Assembly (NCBI RefSeq): GCF_035918235.1
Contig: NZ_CP109485.1
Span: 5,629,501 to 5,693,500, forward strand
Direction of reading: 5' to 3'
DNA: 64,000 bases
Origin: Streptomyces sp. NBC_01445
GTDB lineage: Bacteria > Actinomycetota > Actinomycetes > Streptomycetales > Streptomycetaceae
The position numbers were made by a program, and so were the translations under genes. Under the pieces are notes generated by a model. The model was not told the origin of the DNA, ran no database searches, and was given only the letters and a program-made list of their open reading frames with translations. The first letter of the stretch is position 1. Each line of letters begins with the position of its first letter. Of the stretch, positions 24,165-33,902 are shown in pieces.

Positions 24165-25838
24165 GTGGAGAACCTCAGCAGACGCGGGTTGTTGGGCAGC
24201 GCGATCGCGGTGGCGGCCATGACGGCGACGGGAACCGGCGCGCGGGCCGCCACGGCCCGGTCCGGTGAAGTGCCGCCCATCTGGCGCGAATTCACCCGCA
24301 CCCCCTATACGCACCCGCAGATCCCGTACGTCGGCCGGGCCGGATACCGCGTGGGCCGGCACGGCTTCGCCCGCCCCCGCGTCGTCGCCGACGTCGTACG
24401 CGACTACGGCGCCCGGCCCGACGGCTCGGCCGACGCCGCCCCCGCGATCAACCGTGCCCTCGCCGACGCCGGACGGGCCGGCGGGGGCACGGTCCACCTT
24501 CCCCCGGGCACGTACCGCATCGACGACCTCATCCGCATCGGCCACTCCGGCGTCGTCCTGCGCGGCGCCGGCAGCAGCCGCACCAAGCTGTACGCGACCC
24601 GCAGCCTCACCGAACTCATCGGCGTCTACGGCTCCCGCTACGGCGGCGACAAGTCCAGCTGGTCCTGGGCGGGCGGCCTGGTCTGGCTCTGCCCCGAGGA
24701 CCGCTTCCGCACCCTGACCGACGCGATCAGGGCGAAGGCCTGGCCCTTCGAGGGCTGGACGGGAAACAAGCGCGACGAGTGGGACACGCTGACGGCGGTC
24801 GAACCGGCCACCCGCGGCTCCTGGTCGGTGACGGTCGCCGACGCGACCCGCCTCTCGCGCGGCGACCTGGTCCTCCTGCGCCTCGCCGACGACCCCGGGC
24901 ACACCCTCCTCGAACACATGGCGGGCGGCGGCCCCGGCCCCGAGGCGTACTTCTGGGACGACAAGACCAAGCTGACCTCGTACGTCCCCTACGAATGGCC
25001 CGTACGGATCGAATCCGTGCACGGCCGCCGCGTCACCTTCGAACGCCCGCTCCCCCTCGACGTACGCCCGGAGTGGGACCCACGGCTGACCACGCACGCC
25101 GGCGCCCTGACCGGCTCGGGCGTCGAGGCGCTGACCCTCGAAGCGGTCGAGACCCCGCAGTCCCAGCACCTCCTCGACAAGGGCTACAACGGCGTCGCGT
25201 TCCAGTGCGCGTACGACTGCTGGGCCGACGACGTCACCGTCCGCCACGTCGACAACGGCTTCGGCCTGGTCGCCGCGTCCGCCTGCACCCTGCGCCGCAC
25301 CCGCGTCGCGGGCCGCGGCTCGCACCATCCGTACTTCTGCCGCGAGGGCTCCCACGACAACCTCGTCGAGTCGTTCACGATCGAGCAGCGCACCGTCCCC
25401 GCCCCCGCGGGCACGCAGCTGCACGGCATCAACGTCGAGGGCCTGTCGTCGTACAACGTGTGGTCGCGCGGCGAGATGGAGATGGGCACGTTCGACTCGC
25501 ACCGCGGCATGCCCTTCGCGAACGTACGCACCGACATCACGGTGAACAACGACGGCCGGCACGGCGGCGACGCGTCGGCGGGACCGCTCTTCGGCGCGCG
25601 CTTCACGCACTGGAACATCCGCGTCACGAATCAGCGCGCCGGGCTGATGCGCATCGACGGACTCGCGCCGTACAGCGCGACCGTCGCCGTCAACACCGTC
25701 CGCGAGTTCGACCAGACCGATGTCCCGGACTTCACCGGCGACCTGCATGCGCGGCTCGAGCTGTACGGCGACGGGGTGTCGGACACGGTCCGGCCGCGGA
25801 ACCTGTACGACGCGCAGCGGTCGTCGGTCAGGCAGTGA
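24165..25838 (+). CDS. secreted right-handed beta-helix protein (pectate lyase superfamily)
   Basis: 557 residues. Tat-type signal at the N-terminus (SRRGLLGSAIAVAAM, then ARA-AT), followed by VRDYGARPDGSADAAPAINRALADAG, the start of the Pectate_lyase_3 / GH28-like beta-helix, with rungs such as GVVLRGAGSSRTKLY and DDVTVRHVDNGFGLVAASACTLRRTRV. It probably acts on an extracellular polysaccharide; catalytic residues cannot be fixed by eye. Start GTG 24165 lies 8 nt after GGAGGG. GTG 24156 and 24147 are in frame upstream but sit on the ribosome site. Confidence 0.82.
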   Translation: MENLSRRGLLGSAIAVAAMTATGTGARAATARSGEVPPIWREFTRTPYTHPQIPYVGRAGYRVGRHGFARPRVVADVVRDYGARPDGSADAAPAINRALADAGRAGGGTVHLPPGTYRIDDLIRIGHSGVVLRGAGSSRTKLYATRSLTELIGVYGSRYGGDKSSWSWAGGLVWLCPEDRFRTLTDAIRAKAWPFEGWTGNKRDEWDTLTAVEPATRGSWSVTVADATRLSRGDLVLLRLADDPGHTLLEHMAGGGPGPEAYFWDDKTKLTSYVPYEWPVRIESVHGRRVTFERPLPLDVRPEWDPRLTTHAGALTGSGVEALTLEAVETPQSQHLLDKGYNGVAFQCAYDCWADDVTVRHVDNGFGLVAASACTLRRTRVAGRGSHHPYFCREGSHDNLVESFTIEQRTVPAPAGTQLHGINVEGLSSYNVWSRGEMEMGTFDSHRGMPFANVRTDITVNNDGRHGGDASAGPLFGARFTHWNIRVTNQRAGLMRIDGLAPYSATVAVNTVREFDQTDVPDFTGDLHARLELYGDGVSDTVRPRNLYDAQRSSVRQ

Positions 25839-25841
25839 GCG

Positions 25842-27116
25842 TCAGGCGGTGAGTTCGGGCTCGGCCACGGTCTTCTCGGGGCTGGGGACGGGTGCGACGG
25901 GGTGTTCCTCCGCGGGCAGCCCCCGCATCAGGATCCAGTACCCGGCCGCCGCGACCGTCCCGATCGCCGCGCAGCCCGCCCACAGCCACTGCGCGCCGAA
26001 CCGGTCGATCGTCACGCCCGACGCGAGCGGGGCGACCAGGGCCGCCACGGACCACGACATGGAGTACATGCCCTGGTAGCGGCCGCGCCCGTGGGTCGGG
26101 GCGAGCCGCGCCACCAGGCCGGACTGCGTGGGCGCGTTCACCATCTCGCCGAGGGTCCACACGACGACGATCAGGGCGTACGCGGCCATCGACCCGGCGA
26201 ACGCGGTGAGCGCGAAGCCGTAGCCGATGAGGAGCGAGGAGACCGTCAGGAGCCGGCCCGCGTCGCGCTTCTCGATGAAGCGGGTGAGCGGGATCTGCAG
26301 CGCCACGATCACGAGGCCGTTGACGGCGGCGACGAGCCCGACGTCCGAACTGCTCAGCCCCGCCTGCCCCATGACGATGGGCAGCCCGGACGAGGACTGC
26401 GTGAAGACGACGGAGATGAGGAACGAGAGGCCGACCATCAGCATGTACCGGCCGTCGCGCAGGACGGTCAGCATCGTCACGTCGGCGACGGGCGCCGCGT
26501 CGGGCTTCGGCTCGGCGCGCTCGGGCCGCGACTCGGGCACCTTCACGAACACCAGGACCGCGCAGGCGAGCGTCATCGTGGCCTCGAGGAGGAAGCCGGC
26601 GGTGTAGCTGGCGGCGACGAGGAAACCGGCGTAGACGGACGAGACGGCGAAGCCGAGGTTGATGGCCCAGTAGTTGAGGGAGAACGCCCGCACGCGGTCC
26701 TTCGGCGCGACGAGGTCGGCCATCATCGCCTGCACGGCGGGCCGCGATGCGTTCGAGGCGACGCCGAGCAGGAAGCCGGTCACCGCGATCCCGGCGGGGT
26801 CGCGCACGAAGGCGAGGACGGCGACGGTCACGGCGGTCGCGAGCTGCGCCGCGAGGAGGGTGGGCCGCCGCCCGATCCGGTCCGCGAGCACCCCGCCGAG
26901 CACCGACGCGATCATTCCGCCGAGCCCGACGAGCGCGGCGACGAGACCCGCGAACGACGCGGAGAAGTGGCGCTCGGTGGTCAGGTACAGCGCCATGAAC
27001 GTGAGGACGAAGCCGCCCAGGCGGTTGATCAGGGTGCTGGTCCACAGCCACCAGAACTGGCGCGGCAGACCGGACACACTCTCGTGTGCGGCCCGTCTGA
27101 GAGCGGTGACGGACAT
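25842..27116 (-). CDS. 12-TMS MFS multidrug-type transporter
   Basis: 424 residues. Motif A VLADRIGRRPTLLAAQ between helices 2 and 3, then 12 predicted helices with a charged central loop (ESRPERAEPKPD). The family is MDR-type MFS (MdtH/YfmO-like). The substrate is unknown. ATG 27116 follows GGGGGAACC; the 27-residue upstream extension is rejected. Its stop is 3 bp from the end of the convergent beta-helix gene. An exceptional 19-bp palindrome lies 84 bp upstream. Confidence 0.85.
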   Translation of the reverse strand: MSVTALRRAAHESVSGLPRQFWWLWTSTLINRLGGFVLTFMALYLTTERHFSASFAGLVAALVGLGGMIASVLGGVLADRIGRRPTLLAAQLATAVTVAVLAFVRDPAGIAVTGFLLGVASNASRPAVQAMMADLVAPKDRVRAFSLNYWAINLGFAVSSVYAGFLVAASYTAGFLLEATMTLACAVLVFVKVPESRPERAEPKPDAAPVADVTMLTVLRDGRYMLMVGLSFLISVVFTQSSSGLPIVMGQAGLSSSDVGLVAAVNGLVIVALQIPLTRFIEKRDAGRLLTVSSLLIGYGFALTAFAGSMAAYALIVVVWTLGEMVNAPTQSGLVARLAPTHGRGRYQGMYSMSWSVAALVAPLASGVTIDRFGAQWLWAGCAAIGTVAAAGYWILMRGLPAEEHPVAPVPSPEKTVAEPELTA

Positions 27117-27199
27117 CGGGACGGTTCCCCCTGGGAGTGCTGGTAAGCGGCGCAGCTGGTGTACGAAACTTACGGGGGAGGAGGCCGGGGGAGCCACTC

Positions 27200-27218
27200 A
27201 ATTGACGGCGGCCGTCAA
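27200..27218. promoter_or_regulatory. 19-bp perfect palindrome ATTGACGGC-G-GCCGTCAAT
   Basis: Nine-base arms around a single G, in the gap between the divergent MFS (start 27116) and gpmA (start 27315) genes. It has the form of a TetR/MarR-class operator, but no regulator gene is adjacent. Confidence 0.65.
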
Positions 27219-27314
27219 TCGTCGGCGGGACCCGCCCCCGTACCGTCGGACCCGTACCGTCCGGCCCGTGGCCGGGCGCGCAGGGCGCAGGAGGCGTGGA
27301 TTAGGCTCGGAGTC

Positions 27315-28076
27315 ATGGCCGACGCACCGTACAAGCTGATCCTCCTCCGCCACGGCGAGAGTGAATGGAACGCGAAGAACCTGTTCACCGGTTGGGTGGA
27401 CGTCAATCTCAACGAGAAGGGCGAGAAGGAGGCAGTCCGCGGCGGTGAGCTGCTCAAGGACGCAGGCCTGCTCCCCGACGTCGTCCACACCTCGCTCCAG
27501 AAGCGCGCGATCCGCACGGCCCAGCTGTCGCTGGAGGCCGCGGACCGCCACTGGATCCCCGTCCACCGCTCGTGGCGCCTGAACGAGCGGCACTACGGTG
27601 CGCTCCAGGGCAAGGACAAGGCACAGACGCTGGCCGAGTTCGGCGAGGAGCAGTTCATGCTCTGGCGCCGCTCGTACGACACCCCGCCGCCGCCGCTGGC
27701 CCGCGACGCGGAGTACTCCCAGTTCAACGACGCGCGCTACGCGACCCTCCCGCCGGAGCTGCGCCCGCAGACGGAGTGCCTCAAGGACGTCGTCGTCCGC
27801 ATGCTCCCCTACTGGTTCGACGACATCGTCCCGGACCTCCTGGACGGCAAGACGGTCCTGGTCGCGGCCCACGGCAACAGCCTGCGCGCCCTGGTCAAGC
27901 ACCTCGACGGCATCTCCGACGCCGACATCGCGGGCCTGAACATCCCGACGGGCATCCCGCTGTCCTACGAACTCGACGCGGACTTCAAGCCCCTGAACCC
28001 GGGCGGCACCTACCTGGACCCGGACGCGGCCGCGGCGGCGATCGAGGCGGTCAAGAACCAGGGTAAGAAGAAGTAG
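27315..28076 (+). CDS. gpmA: 2,3-bisphosphoglycerate-dependent phosphoglycerate mutase
   Basis: 253 residues, full length. Interconverts 2- and 3-phosphoglycerate in glycolysis. The catalytic RHGES is at residues 11-15, with the second His in [14 protein letters not shown] near residue 184, plus [11 protein letters not shown] and [13 protein letters not shown] typical of dPGM. The C-terminus ends in Lys-rich NQGKKK. ATG 27315. Followed by a good terminator at 28088. A single-gene unit. Confidence 0.95.
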   Translation: MADAPYKLILLRHGESEWNAKNLFTGWVDVNLNEKGEKEAVRGGELLKDAGLLPDVVHTSLQKRAIRTAQLSLEAADRHWIPVHRSWRLNERHYGALQGKDKAQTLAEFGEEQFMLWRRSYDTPPPPLARDAEYSQFNDARYATLPPELRPQTECLKDVVVRMLPYWFDDIVPDLLDGKTVLVAAHGNSLRALVKHLDGISDADIAGLNIPTGIPLSYELDADFKPLNPGGTYLDPDAAAAAIEAVKNQGKKK

Positions 28077-28087
28077 CTTTTACGATC

Positions 28088-28129
28088 ATGCCCCTGAGCT
28101 GCGTATATGGCGCGGCTCGGGGGCATTTT
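28088..28129 (+). terminator. gpmA rho-independent terminator
   Basis: ATGCCCCTGAGC (28088-28099) pairs with GCTCGGGGGCAT (28115-28126) including one G-U, directly followed by TTT. Confidence 0.7.
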
Positions 28130-28157
28130 CATGGCCTGGGTCCTGTCCCGGAGTTCG

Positions 28158-29441
28158 TCACTGCGCCGCCGGCTGTGCCGGGAGGTTGAAGATGTTGGAC
28201 GGGGAGATGATCTTGGTGATCGCCTGGCCGACGAGGGTGCTCGGCTCCGAGTTGTCGTGGTTGATGTCCGTGTTCAGGACCACCACGAGGGTCGCCTTGG
28301 CCGACGGCAGGTAGATCGTCAGGGACTCGTAGCCCGGCAGGGAGCCGTTGTGGCCTATCCAGCCCTGGACGTTGAAGATGCCTAGGCCGTAGCCCGCGCC
28401 CGGGATCGTGGTCTTCGGGGTGATGAGGCGCTGCTTCTGCGTGGCGGGGCTGATCATCGTGGCGCCGTCGGGGAACTTGCCCGTGGCGACCGTGGGGGCC
28501 CAGATCCGCAGGTCGTCGAGAGTGGAGATCATCGCGCCCGCCGCCCAGCCCCAGGACGGGTTCCAGTCGGCCGAGTCCTCGGTCTTCCCGCTCGCGGTCT
28601 GGTTCGTGTAGCCCTGCGCGTGCGGCTCCGGGAACTCGTTGCCGGTCGGGAACAGGGTCTGCTTCATGCCGGCGGGCGTGAGGATGTTGTCCTTGATGTA
28701 CTCGTTGAGGGGCCGGCCGCTCTCCTTCTCGACCACGAGGCCGAGCAGGATGAGGTTGGTGTTGCAGTAGTAGAACTTCTCGCCCGGCGCGAACAGCACG
28801 GGGTGTTTGAACGAGTAGTCGAGGAGCTGCTGCGGAGTGAACGGCTGCTCCGGATCGGACGTCAGCGCCTTGTAGAAGCCTTCGTCCTCCGAGTAGTTGA
28901 AGAGCCCGCTGCGCATCTCGGCGAGCTGACGGATGGTGATCTTGTCCCCGTTGGGGACCCCGTCGATGTACTTGCCGATCGGGTCGTTGAGGCCGACCTT
29001 CTTCTCGTCGACCAGCTTCAGGATCGACGTGACGGTGAACGTCTTGGTCTCGCTGCCGATACGCATGTGCAGGTCGGGCGACATCTTCTGGCCGGTGCTC
29101 TTGTCGGCGACGCCGAAGGACTTCACGTACTCGCCCTTGTCCGGCGTCCACACACCGAAGGTCACACCCGGCACGTTCGCCTCACGCATGACCTTCTGCA
29201 CGGCGGCGTCGAGCTCCTTCTCCACGGCGGGAGTGAGCTTCTGGACCTGTCCCGGAGCTGTAGACCCGGAATCGGACGGGGAGGGCGGGTCGGTGGCACG
29301 GACGACGGAGGCGGAGCTGGAGCCGGCGGATACGGCGGCCGGTGTGGCGAACGCGGACCCACCCGCTATCGGCACCGCGAGCGTTCCCACGGCTACGGCG
29401 GTCACAGCCCCCCTGCGCAATCCTCGGCTCGAGTGCGTCAT
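28158..29441 (-). CDS. secreted class C beta-lactamase-fold serine hydrolase (DD-peptidase/esterase type)
   Basis: 427 residues. Signal peptide at about 1-33 (RRGAVTAVAVGT...FATPA), a Ser/Pro-rich linker, then the catalytic domain with S130-x-x-K133 (SETK), Y225-C-N227 and H364-N-G366. This is the active site pattern of the Streptomyces R61 DD-carboxypeptidase group, with HNG in place of HTG. It probably acts on D-Ala-D-Ala or a similar peptide or ester outside the cell. ATG 29441 starts a proper signal peptide, better than the frame from 29474. Not a resistance gene by evidence. Confidence 0.87.
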   Translation of the reverse strand: MTHSSRGLRRGAVTAVAVGTLAVPIAGGSAFATPAAVSAGSSSASVVRATDPPSPSDSGSTAPGQVQKLTPAVEKELDAAVQKVMREANVPGVTFGVWTPDKGEYVKSFGVADKSTGQKMSPDLHMRIGSETKTFTVTSILKLVDEKKVGLNDPIGKYIDGVPNGDKITIRQLAEMRSGLFNYSEDEGFYKALTSDPEQPFTPQQLLDYSFKHPVLFAPGEKFYYCNTNLILLGLVVEKESGRPLNEYIKDNILTPAGMKQTLFPTGNEFPEPHAQGYTNQTASGKTEDSADWNPSWGWAAGAMISTLDDLRIWAPTVATGKFPDGATMISPATQKQRLITPKTTIPGAGYGLGIFNVQGWIGHNGSLPGYESLTIYLPSAKATLVVVLNTDINHDNSEPSTLVGQAITKIISPSNIFNLPAQPAAQ

Positions 29442-29633
29442 GAGCTGACTCCGACCATATGAGGAAGAACTCACAGGAAGAACTCAGAACCATCGTAGGG
29501 CGGGGCCCCACTCGCCGCCTGTCCAGTCACCACAGCCCGCAGCCACTGGGGCAACGCGGTCACCGCCTCTCCAGCAGCCCCTCGTCCATCGCCACCACCA
29601 CCCGGTGTCCACCGGTCGGTGGATCAGGCCCCC

Positions 29634-30161
29634 TCAGTCGACCCCGCGCAGATAGACCCGGCTGTGCTGCGCATCGACCGGATGCACGGCCACCTCGAGG
29701 GAGTTCAACTCCCCGGCGCAGGGCGCGCACACCGGCCCGCCGCGCACGTCCGCAAGCGTCTCCGGCTCCTTGAGCCCGAGGTGCGCGAACGGCGTCGTGG
29801 GTTTCACCGTCTCCGCGAGGGGCTTGGCGCGGTGGGTGAGCTCCTGCTCGGGCGAGAGCCCGCTCAGGAACGCGCCCACGCGCGCGGTGGGCACCGTAAA
29901 GGCCAGAAGAAGCCCGTCGTCCTGGAACCCGCTCTGGTAGGCGGCATGCCGGTCCGTCGCCTCAGCGGGGATCCGCACGTGCATCTGGTCGCCGACGTCG
30001 GCAGCGGTCACGCCCGGCTTCCAGTGGGGGACTTGCGTACGTGCGTCTGCATCGCGTGCGGTGCCGCCCGAGCAGGCAGTGAGCACGACGCATGCCGAGA
30101 GACACAGCGCACCGCCGGTCACGCCTCGCACGGAAAGCATCGAGAAGGGCCGCACCTTCAT
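29634..30161 (-). CDS. lipoprotein of the type-VII-like trio
   Basis: 175 residues. Signal with lipobox LTAC (Cys at about residue 30), then a small domain with a C-x2-C pair (VCAPC) near residue 144. No family recognised. Its ATG overlaps the stop of the upstream WXG-like protein (ATGA, bases 30158-30161), so the two are coupled. Position after a putative secreted effector would fit an immunity or accessory lipoprotein, but that is inference only. A small hairpin (TCCACCG/CGGTGGA, 29608-29623) follows and may terminate the operon. Confidence 0.75.
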   Translation of the reverse strand: MKVRPFSMLSVRGVTGGALCLSACVVLTACSGGTARDADARTQVPHWKPGVTAADVGDQMHVRIPAEATDRHAAYQSGFQDDGLLLAFTVPTARVGAFLSGLSPEQELTHRAKPLAETVKPTTPFAHLGLKEPETLADVRGGPVCAPCAGELNSLEVAVHPVDAQHSRVYLRGVD

Positions 30162-31588
30162 CGCGCATCACCATTGCGTCCGATGTCGGTACGGGTCCCG
30201 TCCCGCCCGGGATCTGCAGGGTCAGGAAGCTTCGCGGGACCCGACCCCAGGTCGTGGTGCTGCACCGAACCGCTGCCTCGCATGTCGAACTCCCTGGCCA
30301 GACCCGTCGTGTGGAGGCGCGCCATGTCCGCGTCGGTCACTTCGGTCGGGCCGATCTCGGTGGACTTTCCGGGGTCCCAGTTGTACCGGTCCCAGACGTT
30401 GACCTGGTAGTCGAGCGACACCTTGGGCTTTCCGTCCGCGCCCGGGGTGACGGTCACGGCTCCGGTCGTGTTCGTCGTCGCGCTGCCCACCGCCAGATAC
30501 CAGTTGCGGTCGCTGTGGGTGTAGCCCTGGGGCGGGGTCTCCACCGGGATGGTGACGGGCTTTCCACCGGATTTCTCGAAGGCAGCCAGTGCCTGCTGCT
30601 TCCACTGTTCCTGCTGCCCCGCGATGGTGCCCTGCGAGGCGAGGCGCAGGGACTCGTCGTCTGTGAGCATCCGGTCGACATCCAGGTCGAGGGTGGTGCC
30701 GAGCCCTCGCAGATAGTGATCCATGTTCCGGGCGGCATCCGTGTTCCCGATGAAGTCGCCGGCGTTCGCCATGCCTTCGGCCTGGAGCTGGATCCAGTAG
30801 TCGTGCATGCCGGGGTCCTCGACGTCGTACGGTCCTGCTCCGTCGTCCGACGCCCCGCGCTTGACAGTGGGAGTCAGCAGACCGGCGGACAACAGGTCGT
30901 CCTTGTGTCCGGCCCACAACTGCGCCCTGGCCTCTGGGCTCAGGGACTCCCAGAGCCGTCGGAGCTCCGCGCGCTGCTTGGCATCGGCGTCATCGCCCAG
31001 CTCGGCAAGCTTCTCCGCGCGCGGCATCATGTCCTCGTCGAGCGAGGTGTACGTGGCGTGGCCCGCGTTGAAGGCGTCGATGCCGTGGCTCTTCTGCAAC
31101 GCGCGGACCAGCGCGGCGTCGACCTCCGAGGCGTGCGCGACGAGGCCGGTGATGGTGTCGGCGTACCACTGCATGATGTCGATCTTCTTCTGGCCGCCCG
31201 GCTTCTCGTCGACCTTGCACACGGCCTCCATCACCTTGACCGTGCCGTTCTTCTCGTCGATGACGATGAACTCTTCCTTGCGCGCCGCCTCGGTCAGGCG
31301 CTTGGCACGGTTCTGCAGCGACTCCAGTTCACCGTGGGCGTCCTCGATGACGCTCCAGATGCTCTTGGCCTCCGCGTGCAGGTCCGAGATCTCCTTCGTG
31401 GTCTTGTCCACGAACTCCCGGGTCACGTCGGCGTTGAGGCCGGCCCAGTGCGCCTTGTCCGACGTGGCCTTGAGCCCGTCGCGGGCGTCACCGGAGAGGG
31501 TCTGGAGGTGGTCCGTCGCCTGCTTCCAGTCGGTCACCGCGGTGCCGAGCTTGCCGAGGTCGACCTCGATCAGATCTGTGTAGTTCAC
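30158..31588 (-). CDS. WXG-type N-terminal protein, putative type VII secreted effector
   Basis: 476 residues. The N-terminal ~100 residues are helical with W48-A-G50 (the WXG turn) and a coiled-coil segment; the middle is helical. The C-terminal ~110 residues are beta-rich (VSLDYQVNVWDRYNWDPGKS, then ADMARLHTTGLAREFDM), a block I have seen at the ends of other Streptomyces WXG proteins. No signal peptide. GTG 31588 is chosen (GGGGG 10 nt upstream); GTG 31597 is possible. Preceded by another small helical protein and followed by a lipoprotein. Toxicity is not shown by any catalytic motif I can name. Confidence 0.7.
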   Translation of the reverse strand: MNYTDLIEVDLGKLGTAVTDWKQATDHLQTLSGDARDGLKATSDKAHWAGLNADVTREFVDKTTKEISDLHAEAKSIWSVIEDAHGELESLQNRAKRLTEAARKEEFIVIDEKNGTVKVMEAVCKVDEKPGGQKKIDIMQWYADTITGLVAHASEVDAALVRALQKSHGIDAFNAGHATYTSLDEDMMPRAEKLAELGDDADAKQRAELRRLWESLSPEARAQLWAGHKDDLLSAGLLTPTVKRGASDDGAGPYDVEDPGMHDYWIQLQAEGMANAGDFIGNTDAARNMDHYLRGLGTTLDLDVDRMLTDDESLRLASQGTIAGQQEQWKQQALAAFEKSGGKPVTIPVETPPQGYTHSDRNWYLAVGSATTNTTGAVTVTPGADGKPKVSLDYQVNVWDRYNWDPGKSTEIGPTEVTDADMARLHTTGLAREFDMRGSGSVQHHDLGSGPAKLPDPADPGRDGTRTDIGRNGDAR

Positions 31589-31625
31589 GCGCCGCACGCC
31601 CCCGTTCGGTACATGGCAAAGCCTT

Positions 31626-32093
31626 CTACTTGAAGTAGCCGTCGAGGCTGGAGACGGAGATGGCGGAGCCGTCCCGGTTGCGCACTTCCGCGGCGATCTT
31701 CGCGTCGTCGTGACTGTGCAGCTTCTTCGAGTAGTCGAGGTGGTTGGAGATGTGGGCACAGGCCTGGAGGACGGACTTCACCTGGCTCGTCCACAGCTCC
31801 ACCGTGGTCTCGAGCTCACCGCCGGCCCCGAAGTGATGGCTCTTCAGCTCGGCGGCGGCCTGCATGGTGGACCCGGAGCCGTGCTCGTCCGCGCCGGCGC
31901 CCGCGATGTCGACCTGCTTGCCCAGCCGTGTGTGCAGCGAGAACGCCTCGTGCCCGACGGCCCCGAGATCGTCCTGCCGCACGATGAGATCGCCTCCTCC
32001 ACCGCCGCCGGGAGGCGCCTGGTTGAGCTGCATACCGGCGTCCCGTCGCTGGGCGGCCTCGCCTTTGAGCTGCTCCCACTCGTCCCATGCCAT
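31626..32093 (-). CDS. small helical partner protein of the trio (ESX-like)
   Basis: 155 residues. Short Trp-rich start (MAWDEWEQLKGEA), a glycine run, then an all-helical region with VGHEAFSLHTRL and ELETTVELWTSQVKSVLQACAHI, the pattern of EspC/WXG-like partner proteins of type VII secretion. No signal peptide. ATG 32093; ends 37 bp before the WXG-like gene. Probably the secretion partner or chaperone of the next protein. No ESX core genes (EccC and others) are in the window. Confidence 0.7.
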   Translation of the reverse strand: MAWDEWEQLKGEAAQRRDAGMQLNQAPPGGGGGGDLIVRQDDLGAVGHEAFSLHTRLGKQVDIAGAGADEHGSGSTMQAAAELKSHHFGAGGELETTVELWTSQVKSVLQACAHISNHLDYSKKLHSHDDAKIAAEVRNRDGSAISVSSLDGYFK

Positions 32094-32300
32094 CGATGAA
32101 CCCGCCTTCCCCCGTGTCGTGTTGGCCGGGTGATTGGCCCCCCCTCTCAGACACTGACCGGGCGTCGGCGGTTGCGGGCCGACGGGTAGTACGCGGAAGA
32201 CCGGATGGGCTCCGTCCTTCCGCGGAGCCCATTCAACTAGCGAATCACTGTGTGAAGTTGAAGGACGTCTGGCTTGTGGTGTGGGCTCACGCGGCCGCCG

Positions 32301-33794
32301 TCACGCGCTCGCAGAAGCCGACTCCGCCGTCACCCCCGACTCCGTCTCCGCCCCCGCCTCGGTCCCGGTTCCCGCCTCCGTCACATCGCTCCCGCCGCGC
32401 ACCGCCACCCTCCGTGCCCACACGTAGTACACCGGCGCCGTCACCACCAGTCCCACGAGCCACGACAGGTCCGCGCCGCCGAGGGGTGCTACCAGCGGTC
32501 CCGTGTACAGCGACGTGGCGACGAAGGGGAGTTGGACCGCGATGCCGATCGCGTACGACGTCAGGGCCACCGGGTTGAAGCGGCCGTAGCGTCCGCCGTC
32601 GGGAGCGAAGAGGTCGCCGAGTGCGTAGCGCCCGCGGTGGACGAGGTAGAAGTCGATCAGGTTGATCGCCGTCCAGGGGACGAGGACGACGAGCAGGACC
32701 AGTACGAGGTTCACGAAGCTGGAGACGAAGTCGCTGGACAGGGCCGTCGCGATGATCAGCGCGGCCACGAGGACCACCACGGAGACGACGCCGCGTGCCC
32801 TCTGGCGCGGGGTCCACGCGGGGCGGAACGTCTGGCAGATGGTGATCAGCGACAGCACCGCGCCGTAGAGGTTGAGCGCGTTGTGGTTGATGACCGAGAA
32901 GAGGAACAGGAGCAGCACGACCGGGCCGAAGGCGCCCGCCGCGCTGTCGAAGCCCGCCACCGTGTCGTCCGTGCCGGGCGACGCGAGGCCGATCACCGTG
33001 CCCGCGAGGAACGGCAGCGTCGAGCCGAGACACGAACCCCAGTACGTGGCCCAGAAGGTCGACGCCGTACGGACGGTGCGCGGCAGGTAGCGCGAGTAGT
33101 CGGAGACGTACGGGGCGAAGGCCAGCTGCCACAGGGCGCTCAGGGAAACCGTCGCGAGCCAGCCCGCGAACGTGAACGAGCCCGCTGAGAAGAAGCCGTC
33201 GGGCAGGCCGCGCCCGACCACCACGGCGAGGCCGACCAGGACGCCCGCACCGAGCACCCACGTCGCGATCTTGTTGAGAGTGTGGATGAGGCGGTAGCCG
33301 ACCCAGCAGATCAGGGCCGAGCCGAGCGCCCCGAGCACGATGCCCGCGTCGACCGGCACCGCGGGCGCGAGGCCGTGCAGGGATTTGCCGGCCAGGATGA
33401 TGTTCGAGGCGAAGAAGCCGATGTACATCGCCGCCGCCACGACCACGATCAGCAGGGCGCCCACGCTGCCGAACTGCGCCCGGCTCTGGATCATCTGCGG
33501 GACGCCGAGCTGCGGGCCCTGCGCCGAGTGCAGCGCCATGAAGACGGCGCCGACGAGCTGGCCGACCAGGATCGCGAGGACGCTGGACCAGAACGACTGG
33601 TGGAACACCTGGACGCCCATGGCACCGGTGACCAGCGGCAACGGCGCGATGTTCGTGCCGAACCACATCGTGAACAGGTCGCGGACGCGGCCGTGGCGCT
33701 CGTTCTCGGGGACGTGGTCGATGGTGTGCTGCTCCACCGAGGGAGATGCAGAAGCGGAAGCAGCGGGGGAAGGGGACGGGGACGGGTCTGTCAT
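32301..33794 (-). CDS. NCS1-family nucleobase/heterocycle permease
   Basis: 497 residues. Twelve helices with NCS1 landmarks: FTMWFGTNIAPLPLVTG at helix 1, GVPQMIQSRAQFG between helices 2 and 3, and a DYSRYLP loop. The family carries cytosine, allantoin, hydantoin, purines or thiamine precursors with a cation. The tail is rich in Glu/Thr/Ser. ATG 33794 follows AGGGAG; the frame upstream to 33881 is rejected. Divergent from a LysR gene and close to the HpaB operon, so it may import that operon's substrate. Confidence 0.87.
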   Translation of the reverse strand: MTDPSPSPSPAASASASPSVEQHTIDHVPENERHGRVRDLFTMWFGTNIAPLPLVTGAMGVQVFHQSFWSSVLAILVGQLVGAVFMALHSAQGPQLGVPQMIQSRAQFGSVGALLIVVVAAAMYIGFFASNIILAGKSLHGLAPAVPVDAGIVLGALGSALICWVGYRLIHTLNKIATWVLGAGVLVGLAVVVGRGLPDGFFSAGSFTFAGWLATVSLSALWQLAFAPYVSDYSRYLPRTVRTASTFWATYWGSCLGSTLPFLAGTVIGLASPGTDDTVAGFDSAAGAFGPVVLLLFLFSVINHNALNLYGAVLSLITICQTFRPAWTPRQRARGVVSVVVLVAALIIATALSSDFVSSFVNLVLVLLVVLVPWTAINLIDFYLVHRGRYALGDLFAPDGGRYGRFNPVALTSYAIGIAVQLPFVATSLYTGPLVAPLGGADLSWLVGLVVTAPVYYVWARRVAVRGGSDVTEAGTGTEAGAETESGVTAESASASA

Positions 33795-33902
33795 GTGGGA
33801 CTCCCTGTCTGAGCGGGGCGGGGGGAGTACGGGGGCGGCGTTGGTCGGGGGAGTCTCGCCACGGTTTCGGTCAACGGTCAAACATCGATTTCCCGGGAGT
33901 TA

